The translations under genes and the position numbers were made by a program. The notes beneath the pieces were generated by a model that was not told the DNA's origin, did no database searches, and saw nothing but the letters and a program-made list of their open reading frames with translations. A stretch of DNA of 64,000 nt from NCBI RefSeq assembly GCF_030269765.1, contig NZ_BSTX01000002.1, positions 124,001 through 188,000 on the forward strand, read 5' to 3'. Numbering within the stretch: the stretch's first letter is position 1; the number at the start of each line of letters is the position of its first letter. Positions 8,503 to 17,140 of this stretch are shown here, in pieces. This DNA comes from Actinorhabdospora filicis (GTDB taxonomy: Bacteria > Actinomycetota > Actinomycetes > Mycobacteriales > Micromonosporaceae).

Positions 8503-8520
8503 TCCGGAACGACTTCCGGA
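8503..8520. promoter_or_regulatory. Inverted repeat upstream of dxs
   Basis: Perfect 7-bp arms TCCGGAA and TTCCGGA separated by four bases lie 30 bases before the dxs start, between the divergent TPR regulator and dxs. Position and symmetry suit a dimeric regulator; a short transcript hairpin is the alternative. Confidence 0.4.
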
Positions 8521-8550
8521 TCGCCCGAGCCGATGTGGAGTGATGAATCG

Positions 8551-10335
8551 ATGGATGTGCCCGGTGATGCGACCCGGTTGCGCGACATGAGCACAGAGGA
8601 GGCCCACCGGTTCGCCGGGCGCCTGCGCGAGTTCCTCATCGACGGGGTGTGCGCCACCGGCGGGCACCTCGGTCCCAACCTCGGGGTGGTCGAGCTGACC
8701 ATCGCGCTCCACCGGGTCTTCGACTCACCGGCCGACACGCTGCTCTTCGACACCGGGCATCAGGCCTACGTCCACAAGATCCTCACCGGCCGGGCCGCCG
8801 GTTTCGCCCGGCTGCGGCAGACCGGTGGCCTGTCGGGCTATCCGTCGCGGCGGGAGTCGCCGCACGACCACATCGAGAACTCGCACGCCTCGACCGCCCT
8901 GTCCTATGCCGACGGTATCGCCAAGGGCCGCCACCTGCGGGGTGAGTCCGGGCGCGCGGTCGTCGCCGTCATCGGCGATGGCGCCCTCACCGGCGGCATG
9001 GCCTGGGAGGCGCTGAACAACATCGCCGCCGCGCCTTCGCGGCCGGTGATCGTGGTCCTCAATGACAATGGGCGCTCCTACGCCCCCACCGTGGGTGGTC
9101 TCGCCGAGCATCTGGCGGCCCTGGGCGAGGGCGCGTCCGGGAACGTCTTCGCCGACCTCGGCCTGGCCTATCTCGGACCCGTCGACGGCCACGACATCGC
9201 CGCCTGCGAGGACGCCCTGCGCGCCGCGCGCGACCTGGCCCGGCCCGTCGTCGTCCACTGCCGCACCGAGAAGGGACGCGGCTACGCCCCCGCCCGCGGT
9301 GACGACGCCGAGCTGATGCACGCCGTCGGCGTCCTCGATCCCGCCACCGGCACGGGTCTGCCCGCCGCGCCCACCTGGACCGACGTGTTCGCCGAGGAGC
9401 TGGTCGCGCTCGGTGAGGCGCGGGAGGACATCGTGGCGATCACCGCGGCGATGCCCGGCCCGACCGGGACCGCGCTCTTCGGCGCGCGCTTCCCCGGGCG
9501 CTTCTTCGACGTCGGCATCGCCGAGCAGCACGCGGTGACGTCGGCGGCCGGGCTGGCCATGGCCGGGCTGCACCCGGTGGTGGCGATCTACTCGACCTTC
9601 CTCAGCCGCGCCTTCGACCAGGTGCTCATGGACGTCGCCCTGCACCGCCTGCCGGTCACCTTCGTCCTCGACCGGGCCGGGATCACCGGGCCCGACGGGC
9701 CCAGCCACCACGGCATGTGGGACCCGGCGCTGCTGGCCTGCGTCCCGGGCCTGCGCCTGGCCGCGCCCCGTGACGCCACCCGCCTGCGTGAGCTGCTGCG
9801 CGAGGCCGCCGCGATCGGCGACGGGCCCACCGCCCTGCGCTTCCCCAAGGCCGCCGCCGGGGCCGACGTGCCCGCCGTGGCGCGCATTGGCGAGCTCGAC
9901 GTGCTTCACAGGGGACGGCGGATGCCCCTGGACGTGCTCATCGTCTCCTACGGTGCGCTCGCGCCGGTCTGCCTGGCCGCCGCGGCGATCCTGGAGGCGC
10001 GCGGCATCGGCGTCACCGTCGTCGATCCCCGCTGGTCGCTGCCCGTCGACCCGGGTCTCGCCGGTCTCGCCGCCCGCCACCGCTACGCCGTGACCGTCAC
10101 CGACGCCAGCCGCGCCGGGGGACCGGGTGGCGCGCTGGCGCGGGCTTGTGCGGACGCGGCGGTGCGCACGCCCGTCCGTGAGCTCGGGCTGCCGGGCGCC
10201 TTCATCGAGCACGGGCCGCGTCCGGAGCTGCTGGCCGGGGCCGGGCTGTCGGCGGAGGCGATCGCCTCGCGGGTGCTCGCCGACCTCGACACCGGGATCG
10301 AGCCGGTGCGGGCCGGGGACGGGGTGTCGGCGTGA
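8551..10335 (+). CDS. dxs: 1-deoxy-D-xylulose-5-phosphate synthase
   Basis: 594-residue thiamine-diphosphate enzyme that joins pyruvate and glyceraldehyde-3-phosphate, the first step of the MEP isoprenoid pathway. The catalytic-His segment [19 protein letters not shown] is near residue 38, the ThDP motif GDGALTGG with downstream N near 143, and the catalytic-Glu segment [20 protein letters not shown] near 325, followed by the C-terminal transketolase domain. It is slightly short of the usual 630 or so residues. ATG 8551 has GGAG ten bases upstream; ATG 8533 is in frame too. The stop overlaps the ispG start (GTGA). Placement at the head of a 2-MIB cluster suggests a dedicated copy. Confidence 0.95.
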   Translation: MDVPGDATRLRDMSTEEAHRFAGRLREFLIDGVCATGGHLGPNLGVVELTIALHRVFDSPADTLLFDTGHQAYVHKILTGRAAGFARLRQTGGLSGYPSRRESPHDHIENSHASTALSYADGIAKGRHLRGESGRAVVAVIGDGALTGGMAWEALNNIAAAPSRPVIVVLNDNGRSYAPTVGGLAEHLAALGEGASGNVFADLGLAYLGPVDGHDIAACEDALRAARDLARPVVVHCRTEKGRGYAPARGDDAELMHAVGVLDPATGTGLPAAPTWTDVFAEELVALGEAREDIVAITAAMPGPTGTALFGARFPGRFFDVGIAEQHAVTSAAGLAMAGLHPVVAIYSTFLSRAFDQVLMDVALHRLPVTFVLDRAGITGPDGPSHHGMWDPALLACVPGLRLAAPRDATRLRELLREAAAIGDGPTALRFPKAAAGADVPAVARIGELDVLHRGRRMPLDVLIVSYGALAPVCLAAAAILEARGIGVTVVDPRWSLPVDPGLAGLAARHRYAVTVTDASRAGGPGGALARACADAAVRTPVRELGLPGAFIEHGPRPELLAGAGLSAEAIASRVLADLDTGIEPVRAGDGVSA

Positions 10336-11444
10336 ACCCGATTCCGGTACCGGCGCGGGGTGCGCTGCGCCCGCGTCGCCGCAGCCGCCGTCTGATGGTC
10401 GGTGACGTCGCCGTGGGAGGTGACGCGCCGGTCTCGGTGCAGTCGATGACGACGACGCCGACAGCCGACGTCGACGCCACGCTGCGGCAGATCGCCGAGC
10501 TGACCGCCGCCGGCTGCGACATCGTCCGGGTGGCGGTGCCGTCGCAGGACGACGCCGACGCGCTGCCGCGCATCACCGCGCGCTCGAACCTGCCGGTGGT
10601 CGCCGACATCCACTTCCAGCCCCGCTACGTCTTCGCCGCCATCGACGCCGGATGCGCGGCGGTGCGGGTCAATCCGGGCAACATTAAGCGCTTCGACGAC
10701 AAGATCGGTGAGATCGCCCGGGCCGCGGCCGACGCGCGCGTCCCGATTCGCATCGGCGTCAACGCCGGGTCCCTCGATCCGCGGCTGCTGGCCAAGCACG
10801 GCGGGGTGACGCCGGAGGCCCTGGTGGAGTCGGCGCTGTGGGAGTGCTCGCTGTTCGAGGAGCACGGTTACGGCGATCTCAAGATCGCCGTCAAGCATCA
10901 CGACCCGCTCGTGGTCATCGCGGCCAACCGGCTGCTGGCCGAGCTGTGCGACTACCCGCTGCACCTCGGCGTCACCGAGGCCGGGCCCGCCTTCCAGGGC
11001 TCCATCAAGTCGGCGGTGGCGATGGGGATCCTGCTGGGGGAGGGCATCGGCGACACCATCCGGGTCTCGCTGTCGGCCGATCCCGTCGAGCAGGTCAAGG
11101 CCGGGATCCAGATCCTGGCGTCGCTGGGGCTGCGGCCCAGGAGGCTGGAGATCGTCTCGTGCCCCGGTTGCGGGCGCCTTCAGGTCGACATCCACCGGCT
11201 GGCCGCGCAGGTCGAGGCCGCCTTCGACGGATTCCCGGAACCGCTGCGCGTGGCGGTCATGGGCTGCGTGGTCAACGGGCCCGGCGAGGCCAGGGAGGCC
11301 GACCTGGGGGTGTCCTCGGGCAACGGCAAGGGCCAGATCTTCGTCCGCGGCGAGGTCGTCAAGACCGTCCCCGAGGAGCTGATCGTGGAAACGCTGCTGG
11401 AGGAGGCGATGCGGCTCACCGGCGTCGATCCCGAAGAGCTCTAG
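10332..11444 (+). CDS. ispG: 4-hydroxy-3-methylbut-2-enyl diphosphate synthase (flavodoxin type)
   Basis: 370-residue [4Fe-4S] enzyme converting MEcPP to HMBPP, the penultimate MEP step. The TIM barrel begins near VSVQSMTTT; ligands are the Cys pair in SCPGCGR (about 276-280) and the Cys in [11 protein letters not shown] (about 311), with the invariant C-terminal Glu-rich helix. GTG start overlaps the dxs stop by four bases, so the two are translationally coupled. Length is normal for the short bacterial form. Confidence 0.95.
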   Translation: MNPIPVPARGALRPRRRSRRLMVGDVAVGGDAPVSVQSMTTTPTADVDATLRQIAELTAAGCDIVRVAVPSQDDADALPRITARSNLPVVADIHFQPRYVFAAIDAGCAAVRVNPGNIKRFDDKIGEIARAAADARVPIRIGVNAGSLDPRLLAKHGGVTPEALVESALWECSLFEEHGYGDLKIAVKHHDPLVVIAANRLLAELCDYPLHLGVTEAGPAFQGSIKSAVAMGILLGEGIGDTIRVSLSADPVEQVKAGIQILASLGLRPRRLEIVSCPGCGRLQVDIHRLAAQVEAAFDGFPEPLRVAVMGCVVNGPGEAREADLGVSSGNGKGQIFVRGEVVKTVPEELIVETLLEEAMRLTGVDPEEL

Positions 11445-11474
11445 AAGACCCGACACCCACCTGGAGGGCACCAC

Positions 11475-12884
11475 ATGACCATCAGCGAGCCGATCACCGA
11501 CACCGAGAACGCGCAGACCAGCCTCAGTACCCGCGCGGCCCGCAACCTGGCCACCACCACCAAGTCCGCCCCGCAGATGCAGGGCATCACCTCGCGCTGG
11601 CTGCTGCGCAAACTGCCCTGGGTGGAGGCCCAGGGCGGCACGTACCGGGTCAACCGGCGGCTGCAGATCACCGTCGGGCGCGGCCGCGTCCGCTTCATCC
11701 AGAACGGCGCCGACGACGTCCGCATCGTGCCCGTCACCCTCACCGAACTGCCCTCGCTGCGCGGCTTCGACGACGAGGAGCTGCTGACCGAGCTCGCCTC
11801 GCGGTTCCGGCCCCGGTCCTTCGCCCCCGGCGACGTCCTCATCGAGGAGGGCACGCCCATCGGCGAGGCCTACATCATCGCCCACGGCCGCCTCAACAGG
11901 TACACCACCGGAAAGTACGGCGGGGAGAACCTGCTGGGGGTCATCGCCGACGGCGACCAGCTCGGCGACGAGGCCCTCGGCCAGAGCGATCCACTGTGGA
12001 CGCAGACGGTGCGGGCCACCACGCACGGCACCGCCATGGTCCTGCCCTGGGCGGGCTTCCAGGAGATCCTCGCCCGCGCCCCGCACCTGGCGAGCCACCT
12101 GGACGGCTACCTCACCCGGATGCAGCGATCGGCCAGCCGCGAGGGTGAGGCCACCGTCGAGGTCGCCGCCGGGCACGAGGGCGAGCAGGCCCTGGCCGGG
12201 ACCTTCGTGGACTACGAGCTCGCGCCGCGCGAGTACGAGCTGAGCGTCGCCCAGACCGTTCTGCGCGTCCACACCCGCGTCGCCGACCTCTACAACAAGC
12301 CCATGAGCCAGTTCGGCGAACAGCTCCGCCTCACCGTCGAGGAGCTGCGCGAGCGGCAGGAATGGGAGATGGTCAACAACCGCGACTTCGGGCTCCTCCA
12401 CAACGCCGACTACGAGCAGCGCATCAGCACCCACTCCGGGCCGCCGACGCCCGACGACCTCGACGAGCTGCTGTCGATGCGCCGCAAGACGCGGCTGTTC
12501 CTGGCCCACCCCAAGGCGATCGCGGCGTTCTTCCGGGAGTGCAACAAGCGCGGGCTCTACCCGTCCAATGTGGACGACGGCGGCCACTCGGTCCCGGGCT
12601 GGCGCGGCGTCCCGATCTACCCGTGCGGGAAGATCCCGGTCACCGGCGGCCAGACCAGCTCCATCATCGCGCTGCGCACCGGCGAGGACGACCAGGGCGT
12701 CATCGGCCTGCACCAGACCGGTATCCCGGATGAGTACGAGCCCGGCCTCAACGTCCGCTTCATGGGCATCAACGACAAGGCCGTCATCTCCTACCTGGTC
12801 AGCGCCTACTACTCCCAGGCGATCCTCGTCCCCGACGCCGTGGGCGTCCTGGAGAACGTCGACATCGCCGCCGCGAGGTCCTAG
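11475..12884 (+). CDS. Family 2B encapsulin shell protein with cyclic-nucleotide-binding-like domain
   Basis: 469-residue protein. Residues 1-80 match the N-arm and E-loop region of family 2 encapsulins; about 95-210 ([15 protein letters not shown] to [12 protein letters not shown]) is an inserted cNMP-binding beta roll; the remainder carries the HK97-type shell core, including [40 protein letters not shown] and [20 protein letters not shown]. Family 2B shells are known to package terpene cyclases, especially 2-MIB synthase, encoded next door here. Older annotation calls these EshA-like or Crp-type proteins. GGAGGG precedes the ATG. Whether the cNMP domain binds a ligand cannot be judged from sequence. 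Confidence 0.88.
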   Translation: MTISEPITDTENAQTSLSTRAARNLATTTKSAPQMQGITSRWLLRKLPWVEAQGGTYRVNRRLQITVGRGRVRFIQNGADDVRIVPVTLTELPSLRGFDDEELLTELASRFRPRSFAPGDVLIEEGTPIGEAYIIAHGRLNRYTTGKYGGENLLGVIADGDQLGDEALGQSDPLWTQTVRATTHGTAMVLPWAGFQEILARAPHLASHLDGYLTRMQRSASREGEATVEVAAGHEGEQALAGTFVDYELAPREYELSVAQTVLRVHTRVADLYNKPMSQFGEQLRLTVEELRERQEWEMVNNRDFGLLHNADYEQRISTHSGPPTPDDLDELLSMRRKTRLFLAHPKAIAAFFRECNKRGLYPSNVDDGGHSVPGWRGVPIYPCGKIPVTGGQTSSIIALRTGEDDQGVIGLHQTGIPDEYEPGLNVRFMGINDKAVISYLVSAYYSQAILVPDAVGVLENVDIAAARS

Positions 12885-12911
12885 CACCGCCCACCACCGA
12901 GGAGCATCCAC

Positions 12912-14078
12912 ATGCGACCGGATCCACCATCGCCCGGCGGGCTCGCCGAGCTGTTCCCACCCGAGGCCGCCGGGCTGCGCGAGGTCATCAGGTCCCTGAC
13001 CGGGCCCAACGGCATCGGGACGCAGACCGCGCGCCTACCGCACGCCTTCCAGACCCGCGCGGCCACCGCCACGGCGTCCTCGGGCCCGCGCGAGTCGGCC
13101 GGGGTGATCGTCCCCGAGCTGTATTGCCCGCCGGCGCTGCGCGACGACCGCGCCCTCGGCGACCTCGTCGACGAGGGCCTGGCGTCCTGGGTCCGCGACG
13201 AGATCGGGGTGCCGCCCGAGCACGTCGACTACCTGCGGGCCTGCGCCTTCGGGCGGCTGATGATGCTGGCCCATCCCGACTGCGAGGACCCCGAGCTGCT
13301 GCTGGCGGCCGGGAAGTGCGCGGTGGCCGAGTGGGCCGTCGACGACCTGTACCTCGACGGGGACTCCGCCGAATCCGAGCCGGAGCGGCTCGGGCCGCGC
13401 CTGGCGCTGGCGTACGCGGCGATGGCGCCCGCGCGCGTCCCGCTGCCGCCCTATGACGAGCCCTTCGAGGAGCGCGTGCGCGAGGACACCTGCCTGCGGC
13501 TGATCCGCTCCAGCTGGACCAACATGGCCCGCTACGCCGACGACGTGCAGATGTTCCGGCTGCGGCACGAGCTGTGCGTCATGTTCGTCGCCTACAACCA
13601 GGAGGCCCAGTGGCACATCTCCCAGCGGGTGCCGCCGACCTGGGAGTTCCTGCTGCACCGGTGGGAGAACGCGTTCTGCCCGTGCATGGTCGCCACCGAC
13701 GTGGTCGGCCGCTACCAGGTGCCCTTCCAGGAGTACGCGCAGCCGCGCGTGCGCCGCGCGTTCACCGCCGCCGGCGTGGCCAGCGTCCTGGTCAACGACC
13801 TGTTCTCCATTGAGAAGGAGGCCGCCACCAACGGCTTCGACTACAGCCTGCCCGGCGTCCTGATGGCCGAGCACGGCTGCGACCTGCAAGAGGCGGTCGA
13901 CCGGACCGCCGCCCTGCACGACGAACTCGTTCGCTTCTTCGAGTCCGAATCGGCCGCGCTGAGCGCGCGCGGCACCCCGATGCTCGCCCGCTTCCTGCTC
14001 GGGGTGTGGAACTGGATGGGCGGCGGCAAGGAGTGGCACGCCACGTCCCGCCGCTACCACGCGTCCGAGGCCGGCTGA
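12912..14078 (+). CDS. 2-methylisoborneol synthase
   Basis: 388-residue class I terpene cyclase that turns 2-methyl-GPP into 2-MIB, an earthy odorant. The aspartate-rich motif VDDLYLD is near residue 144 and the NSE triad VNDLFSIEKE near 295; the C-terminal SRRYH follows WMGGGKEWHA. The first 65 residues are Pro/Gly/Ala-rich and probably disordered; in encapsulin-linked homologues this region directs loading into the shell. A strong GAGGAG precedes the ATG, 27 bases after the encapsulin stop. Geosmin synthase is excluded because that enzyme has two cyclase domains and about 720 residues. Confidence 0.93.
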   Translation: MRPDPPSPGGLAELFPPEAAGLREVIRSLTGPNGIGTQTARLPHAFQTRAATATASSGPRESAGVIVPELYCPPALRDDRALGDLVDEGLASWVRDEIGVPPEHVDYLRACAFGRLMMLAHPDCEDPELLLAAGKCAVAEWAVDDLYLDGDSAESEPERLGPRLALAYAAMAPARVPLPPYDEPFEERVREDTCLRLIRSSWTNMARYADDVQMFRLRHELCVMFVAYNQEAQWHISQRVPPTWEFLLHRWENAFCPCMVATDVVGRYQVPFQEYAQPRVRRAFTAAGVASVLVNDLFSIEKEAATNGFDYSLPGVLMAEHGCDLQEAVDRTAALHDELVRFFESESAALSARGTPMLARFLLGVWNWMGGGKEWHATSRRYHASEAG

Positions 14079-14101
14079 ACCCATTGCGAAAGGAACCATC
14101 C

Positions 14102-14944
14102 ATGACCGCATCCGTGACCCTGAGCCCGTACCAGACCTCGGTCGCCGACTACTGGAACGCCGAGGCGAACCCGGTCAACCTGCGCCTGGGCGAGGTGGAC
14201 AACATCTTCCACCACCACTACGGCATCGGCCCCGTCGATCACGCCGCCCTCGCCGGGCCGGAGGAGACCCGCGAGGAGCGCCTCATCCGCGAGCTCCACC
14301 GTCTGGAGGGCGATCAGGCGCAGTTCCTGCTGGACCACCTCGGCGACATCGGCCCCGCCGACCGGCTGCTCGACTCCGGTTCCGGCCGGGGTGGCAGCAG
14401 CATCCTCGCCAACGCGCGCTTCGGCTGCCAGGTCGACGGGATCTCCATCTCCCAGAAGCAGGTCGACTTCGCCAACGGGCAGGCCGCCGACCGCGGCGTG
14501 GACTCCAAGGTCCGCTTCCACCTGAAGAACATGCTGCGCAGCGGTTTCCCCGACGGCACCTTCAAGGCGATCTGGAACAACGAGTCCACGATGTACGTCG
14601 ACCTGTCGGTCCTGTTCGCCGAGTACGCGCGCATGCTCCAGATCGGCGGCCGCTACGTGTGCATCACCGGCTGCTACAACGACGTCTACGGGCTCCCCTC
14701 CCGCGCGGTCAGCCAGATCAACGCCCACTACATCTGCGACATCCATCCCCGCAGCACCTACTTCGCCCAGCTGGCCGCCAACCGCCTCGTCCCCACCACC
14801 GTGGTCGACCTGACCGCGGCGACCATCCCCTACTGGGAACTGCGCGCCACCTCGGCGGTGGCCACCGGGATCGAGGAGGTCTTCCTGGAGGCCTACAAGG
14901 GCGGCAGCTTCCAGTACCTGATGATCGTCGCCGACCGGGTCTGA
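14102..14944 (+). CDS. Geranyl diphosphate 2-C-methyltransferase
   Basis: 280-residue SAM-dependent methyltransferase that makes 2-methyl-GPP, the substrate of the adjacent cyclase. The SAM motif LLDSGSGRGGSS is near residue 90, followed by VDGISISQKQVDFAN and the NNESTMYVDL active-site segment; HHHYGIGPVDHAAL near the N-terminus is typical of the family. AAAGGAACC precedes the ATG; the gene follows the cyclase by 23 bases. Encapsulin, cyclase and methyltransferase in this order is the known actinomycete 2-MIB operon. Confidence 0.94.
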   Translation: MTASVTLSPYQTSVADYWNAEANPVNLRLGEVDNIFHHHYGIGPVDHAALAGPEETREERLIRELHRLEGDQAQFLLDHLGDIGPADRLLDSGSGRGGSSILANARFGCQVDGISISQKQVDFANGQAADRGVDSKVRFHLKNMLRSGFPDGTFKAIWNNESTMYVDLSVLFAEYARMLQIGGRYVCITGCYNDVYGLPSRAVSQINAHYICDIHPRSTYFAQLAANRLVPTTVVDLTAATIPYWELRATSAVATGIEEVFLEAYKGGSFQYLMIVADRV

Positions 14945-15001
14945 CCGTCGATGTCGCCGCCGCCCGGTCCCTTCCCGGGCGGCGGACGCGAAGGAGGCGT
15001 C

Positions 15002-15937
15002 ATGAAGGTTCTCCTGGCCGACCCGCGCGGCTTCTGCGCCGGAGTCGAGCGCGCGGTCCTCGCCGTCGAGCGCGCCCTGGAGCTCTACGGCCCGCCCGTC
15101 TACGTCCGCCACCAGATCGTGCACAACCGCCACGTCGTGGCCGCCCTGGAACGCAAGGGCGCGATCTTCGTGGAGACCACCGAGGAGGTCCCCCTCGGCG
15201 CGGTGGTCGTCTTCTCCGCCCACGGCGTCGCGCCCACCGTCCACGACGAGGCCGCCGCCCGCTCCCTGACCGTGGTCGACGCGACCTGCCCCCTGGTCGC
15301 CAAGGTCCACCGCGAGGCCCGCCGCTTCGCCGACGAGGACTACGACATCGTCCTCATCGGCCACAAAGGACACGAAGAGGTCACCGGCACCATCGGTGAG
15401 GCCCCCGACCGCATCCAGCTCGTCGGCGGCCCCGAAGACGTGCCGAACGTGAAGGTCCGCGACGAGAACCGCGTGGTCTGGCTGTCCCAGACGACGCTCT
15501 CGGTGGACGAGGCCGCCCGCACCGTCGACGCCCTCGGCGAGCGGTTCCCCGCCCTGACCGGCCCGCCCGGCGAGGACATCTGCTACGCCACCCAGAACCG
15601 GCAGGACGCCGTCAAGCGCATCGCGCCCGAGTCCGGCCTCGTCCTCGTCGTCGGCTCACCCAACTCCTCCAACTCCCTGCGCCTCGTCGAGGTCGCCCGC
15701 GCCTCCGGAGCCGGCGCCGCCTACCTCATCGACGGCGTCGCGCACCTGCGCGAAGGCTGGCTGGACGGCGTCGACACCGTCGGCGTCACCGCCGGAGCGT
15801 CCGCCCCGGAGGATCTGGTGGAGGAGGTGGTCGCGTGGCTGGTGGAGCGCGGCGGCGAGGTGTCGGTGGTGACCACGACCCGGGAGAACCAGTACTTCGC
15901 GCCGCCGCGCTTCGAGCGGCGCGAAGGCGAGGGCTAG
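15002..15937 (+). CDS. ispH: 4-hydroxy-3-methylbut-2-enyl diphosphate reductase
   Basis: 311-residue [4Fe-4S] enzyme producing IPP and DMAPP in the last MEP step. The three cluster Cys lie in [12 protein letters not shown] (Cys12), VDATCPLV (about 96) and ICYATQNRQ (about 195); the substrate loop [12 protein letters not shown] is intact. GAAGGAGG precedes the ATG. It closes the terpene operon 57 bases after the methyltransferase. Having the first and the two last MEP steps in one operon with a monoterpene cyclase implies local boosting of precursor supply. Confidence 0.95.
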   Translation: MKVLLADPRGFCAGVERAVLAVERALELYGPPVYVRHQIVHNRHVVAALERKGAIFVETTEEVPLGAVVVFSAHGVAPTVHDEAAARSLTVVDATCPLVAKVHREARRFADEDYDIVLIGHKGHEEVTGTIGEAPDRIQLVGGPEDVPNVKVRDENRVVWLSQTTLSVDEAARTVDALGERFPALTGPPGEDICYATQNRQDAVKRIAPESGLVLVVGSPNSSNSLRLVEVARASGAGAAYLIDGVAHLREGWLDGVDTVGVTAGASAPEDLVEEVVAWLVERGGEVSVVTTTRENQYFAPPRFERREGEG

Positions 15938-15939
15938 CG

Positions 15940-15972
15940 GCCCGGCGGAGTCCACGATGGACTCCGCCGGGC
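15940..15972. terminator. Strong bidirectional terminator
   Basis: A perfect 15-bp stem (15940-15954 with 15958-15972) and a 3-base loop lies three bases after the ispH stop. It also lies immediately after the outer stop (15974-15976) of the interrupted gene on the other strand, so it ends transcription from both sides. Confidence 0.85.
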
Positions 15973-15973
15973 G

Positions 15974-16297
15974 CTACCAGCCGCGCCCACCGAGCCTCTC
16001 CACCTCCGCGCGCACCACCTAACCGAACAGCTCGTACGCGCGGCGCAGCCTCTCCACCCTGACCGGCCGGTCCTGCGCCTTGGCGTCCTCCCACGCGACG
16101 AGCGCGTCCACATAGGCATTAAAAACCTCCCCCGCCCGGCTGCTACCGACCAGCAGTGCGCGCGCGAGCAGCGTGGTCGCCCGCTCCTTGACCTGGTCGA
16201 TCTCGGCGTTCGCCGCCTTGGCCGACATCCCCTCCGTCTGCACCACCATGGCGATCTCGTACTACGCGCCGGGTGCCGGCGTGACACGGGGCTTCAC
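15974..16297 (-). pseudogene. Small gene interrupted by two in-frame TAG codons
   Basis: One frame runs 108 codons from a GTG at 16297 (AAAGG seven bases upstream) to a TAG at 15974-15976 directly before a strong terminator, but carries TAG codons at 16262-16264 and 16019-16021. The central 81 codons contain MSAKAANAEIDQVKERATT and LARALLVGSSRAGEVFNAY, and both flanks (VKPRVTPAPGA and VVRAEVERLGGRGW) also read as ordinary actinobacterial protein. Each TAG is one transition from CAG. The ORF between them (16019-16249, 76 aa from an internal ATG) could still be expressed. I do not recognise the family. Decay is the likeliest explanation; amber readthrough is possible. Confidence 0.6.
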
Positions 16298-16322
16298 GGG
16301 TGTGCCTTTCGAAACGGGCACG

Positions 16323-16349
16323 GGCCCGGTGGCCATAGGTCACCGGGCC
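16323..16349. terminator. Hairpin downstream of the ABC operon
   Basis: A perfect 9-bp stem (16323-16331 with 16341-16349) and 9-base loop lies 27 bases beyond the stop of the last ABC permease gene on the minus strand. It also lies upstream of the interrupted small gene, insulating it. Confidence 0.6.
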
Positions 16350-16375
16350 GTATGTCCACTATGGACTTCGTGCCG

Positions 16376-17140
16376 CTACCCCCTGCTCCGCCGCGCGAAC
16401 ACCACCCCGCCCGCCACCAGCGCCACCGCGCTGTACGCCGCCAGCACGCCCAGCCCGTGCCAGGGCCCGATCAGCGGTTTCGGTACGACGAGGGTGTTCT
16501 GGACGGCGAGTCCGGCGGTCATCGGCGCGTACTTCTCCAGGCGCGCGTGCCACCTGGGGTCGCTGACGACGGCGGTGAGCGCGGGTGCCAGGAACAGCAG
16601 GGTGTAGACGGTGGTGACGGAGGCGGCGGTGTCGCGCAGGACGAGGGCGACGCCGAGGGCGAGGAGCGCGATGAGGACGAGGTAGGCCACGCTCCCGAGG
16701 CCCGCGCGGAGGGTGAGCGGGTCGGTGAGGGAGGGCGGGACGAAGCCGTTGCCGGGCAGGATCAGGCGTCCGGCGAGCAGTGATCCGGCCACGGCGAGGA
16801 GCCCGGCGACGGCGACGGTGGCGGCGATGACGGCCGCTTTGGCGGCCAGGACGGGCAGGCGGCGGGGTGTCGCGGCGAGGGTGGGGCCGATGGTGCCGGT
16901 GGCGTACTCGCCGCTGATGGTCAGGACGGCGAGGACGACGATGACGGCCTGTCCGGCGCGGACGCCGCCGAGGCTGAGCTTGACGGTGTCCTCGTAGCAG
17001 GCCGCGGCGCAGTGGCCGGTGTCGGTGGCCAGGACGGTGGCGGCGCTGACGGCGATGGTGCCCAGGACGGTCGTGGCGAGGATCCAGGCGGTGCTGGACA
17101 GGGTCCGCAGTTTGGTCCATTCGGCGTGGGCCGCGCGCAT
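16376..17140 (-). CDS. ABC transporter permease (ABC-2 type)
   Basis: 254-residue integral membrane protein with about six hydrophobic helices. It starts MRAAHAEWTKLRTL, the coupling-helix signature of ABC-2 permeases, and has the GEYATGTI motif typical of the ABC2_membrane family. GGAGGG precedes the ATG, which overlaps the stop of the upstream permease by one base (TGATG), so the genes are coupled. It probably pairs with that permease and the ATPase as a heteromeric exporter. Substrate unknown. Confidence 0.85.
   Translation of the reverse strand: MRAAHAEWTKLRTLSSTAWILATTVLGTIAVSAATVLATDTGHCAAACYEDTVKLSLGGVRAGQAVIVVLAVLTISGEYATGTIGPTLAATPRRLPVLAAKAAVIAATVAVAGLLAVAGSLLAGRLILPGNGFVPPSLTDPLTLRAGLGSVAYLVLIALLALGVALVLRDTAASVTTVYTLLFLAPALTAVVSDPRWHARLEKYAPMTAGLAVQNTLVVPKPLIGPWHGLGVLAAYSAVALVAGGVVFARRSRG

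Noticed and set aside
11475..12884. Crp/Fnr-type transcription factor
   Set aside because: The cNMP-like domain is present but no DNA-binding HTH follows; the remainder matches an HK97-type encapsulin shell.
12912..14078. Geosmin synthase
   Set aside because: Only one cyclase domain is present, and the neighbouring GPP C-methyltransferase and encapsulin define a 2-MIB operon.
15974..16297. Amber codon reassigned genome-wide
   Set aside because: ispG, ispH, the monooxygenase and others end at TAG with normal C-termini, so TAG is an ordinary stop here.
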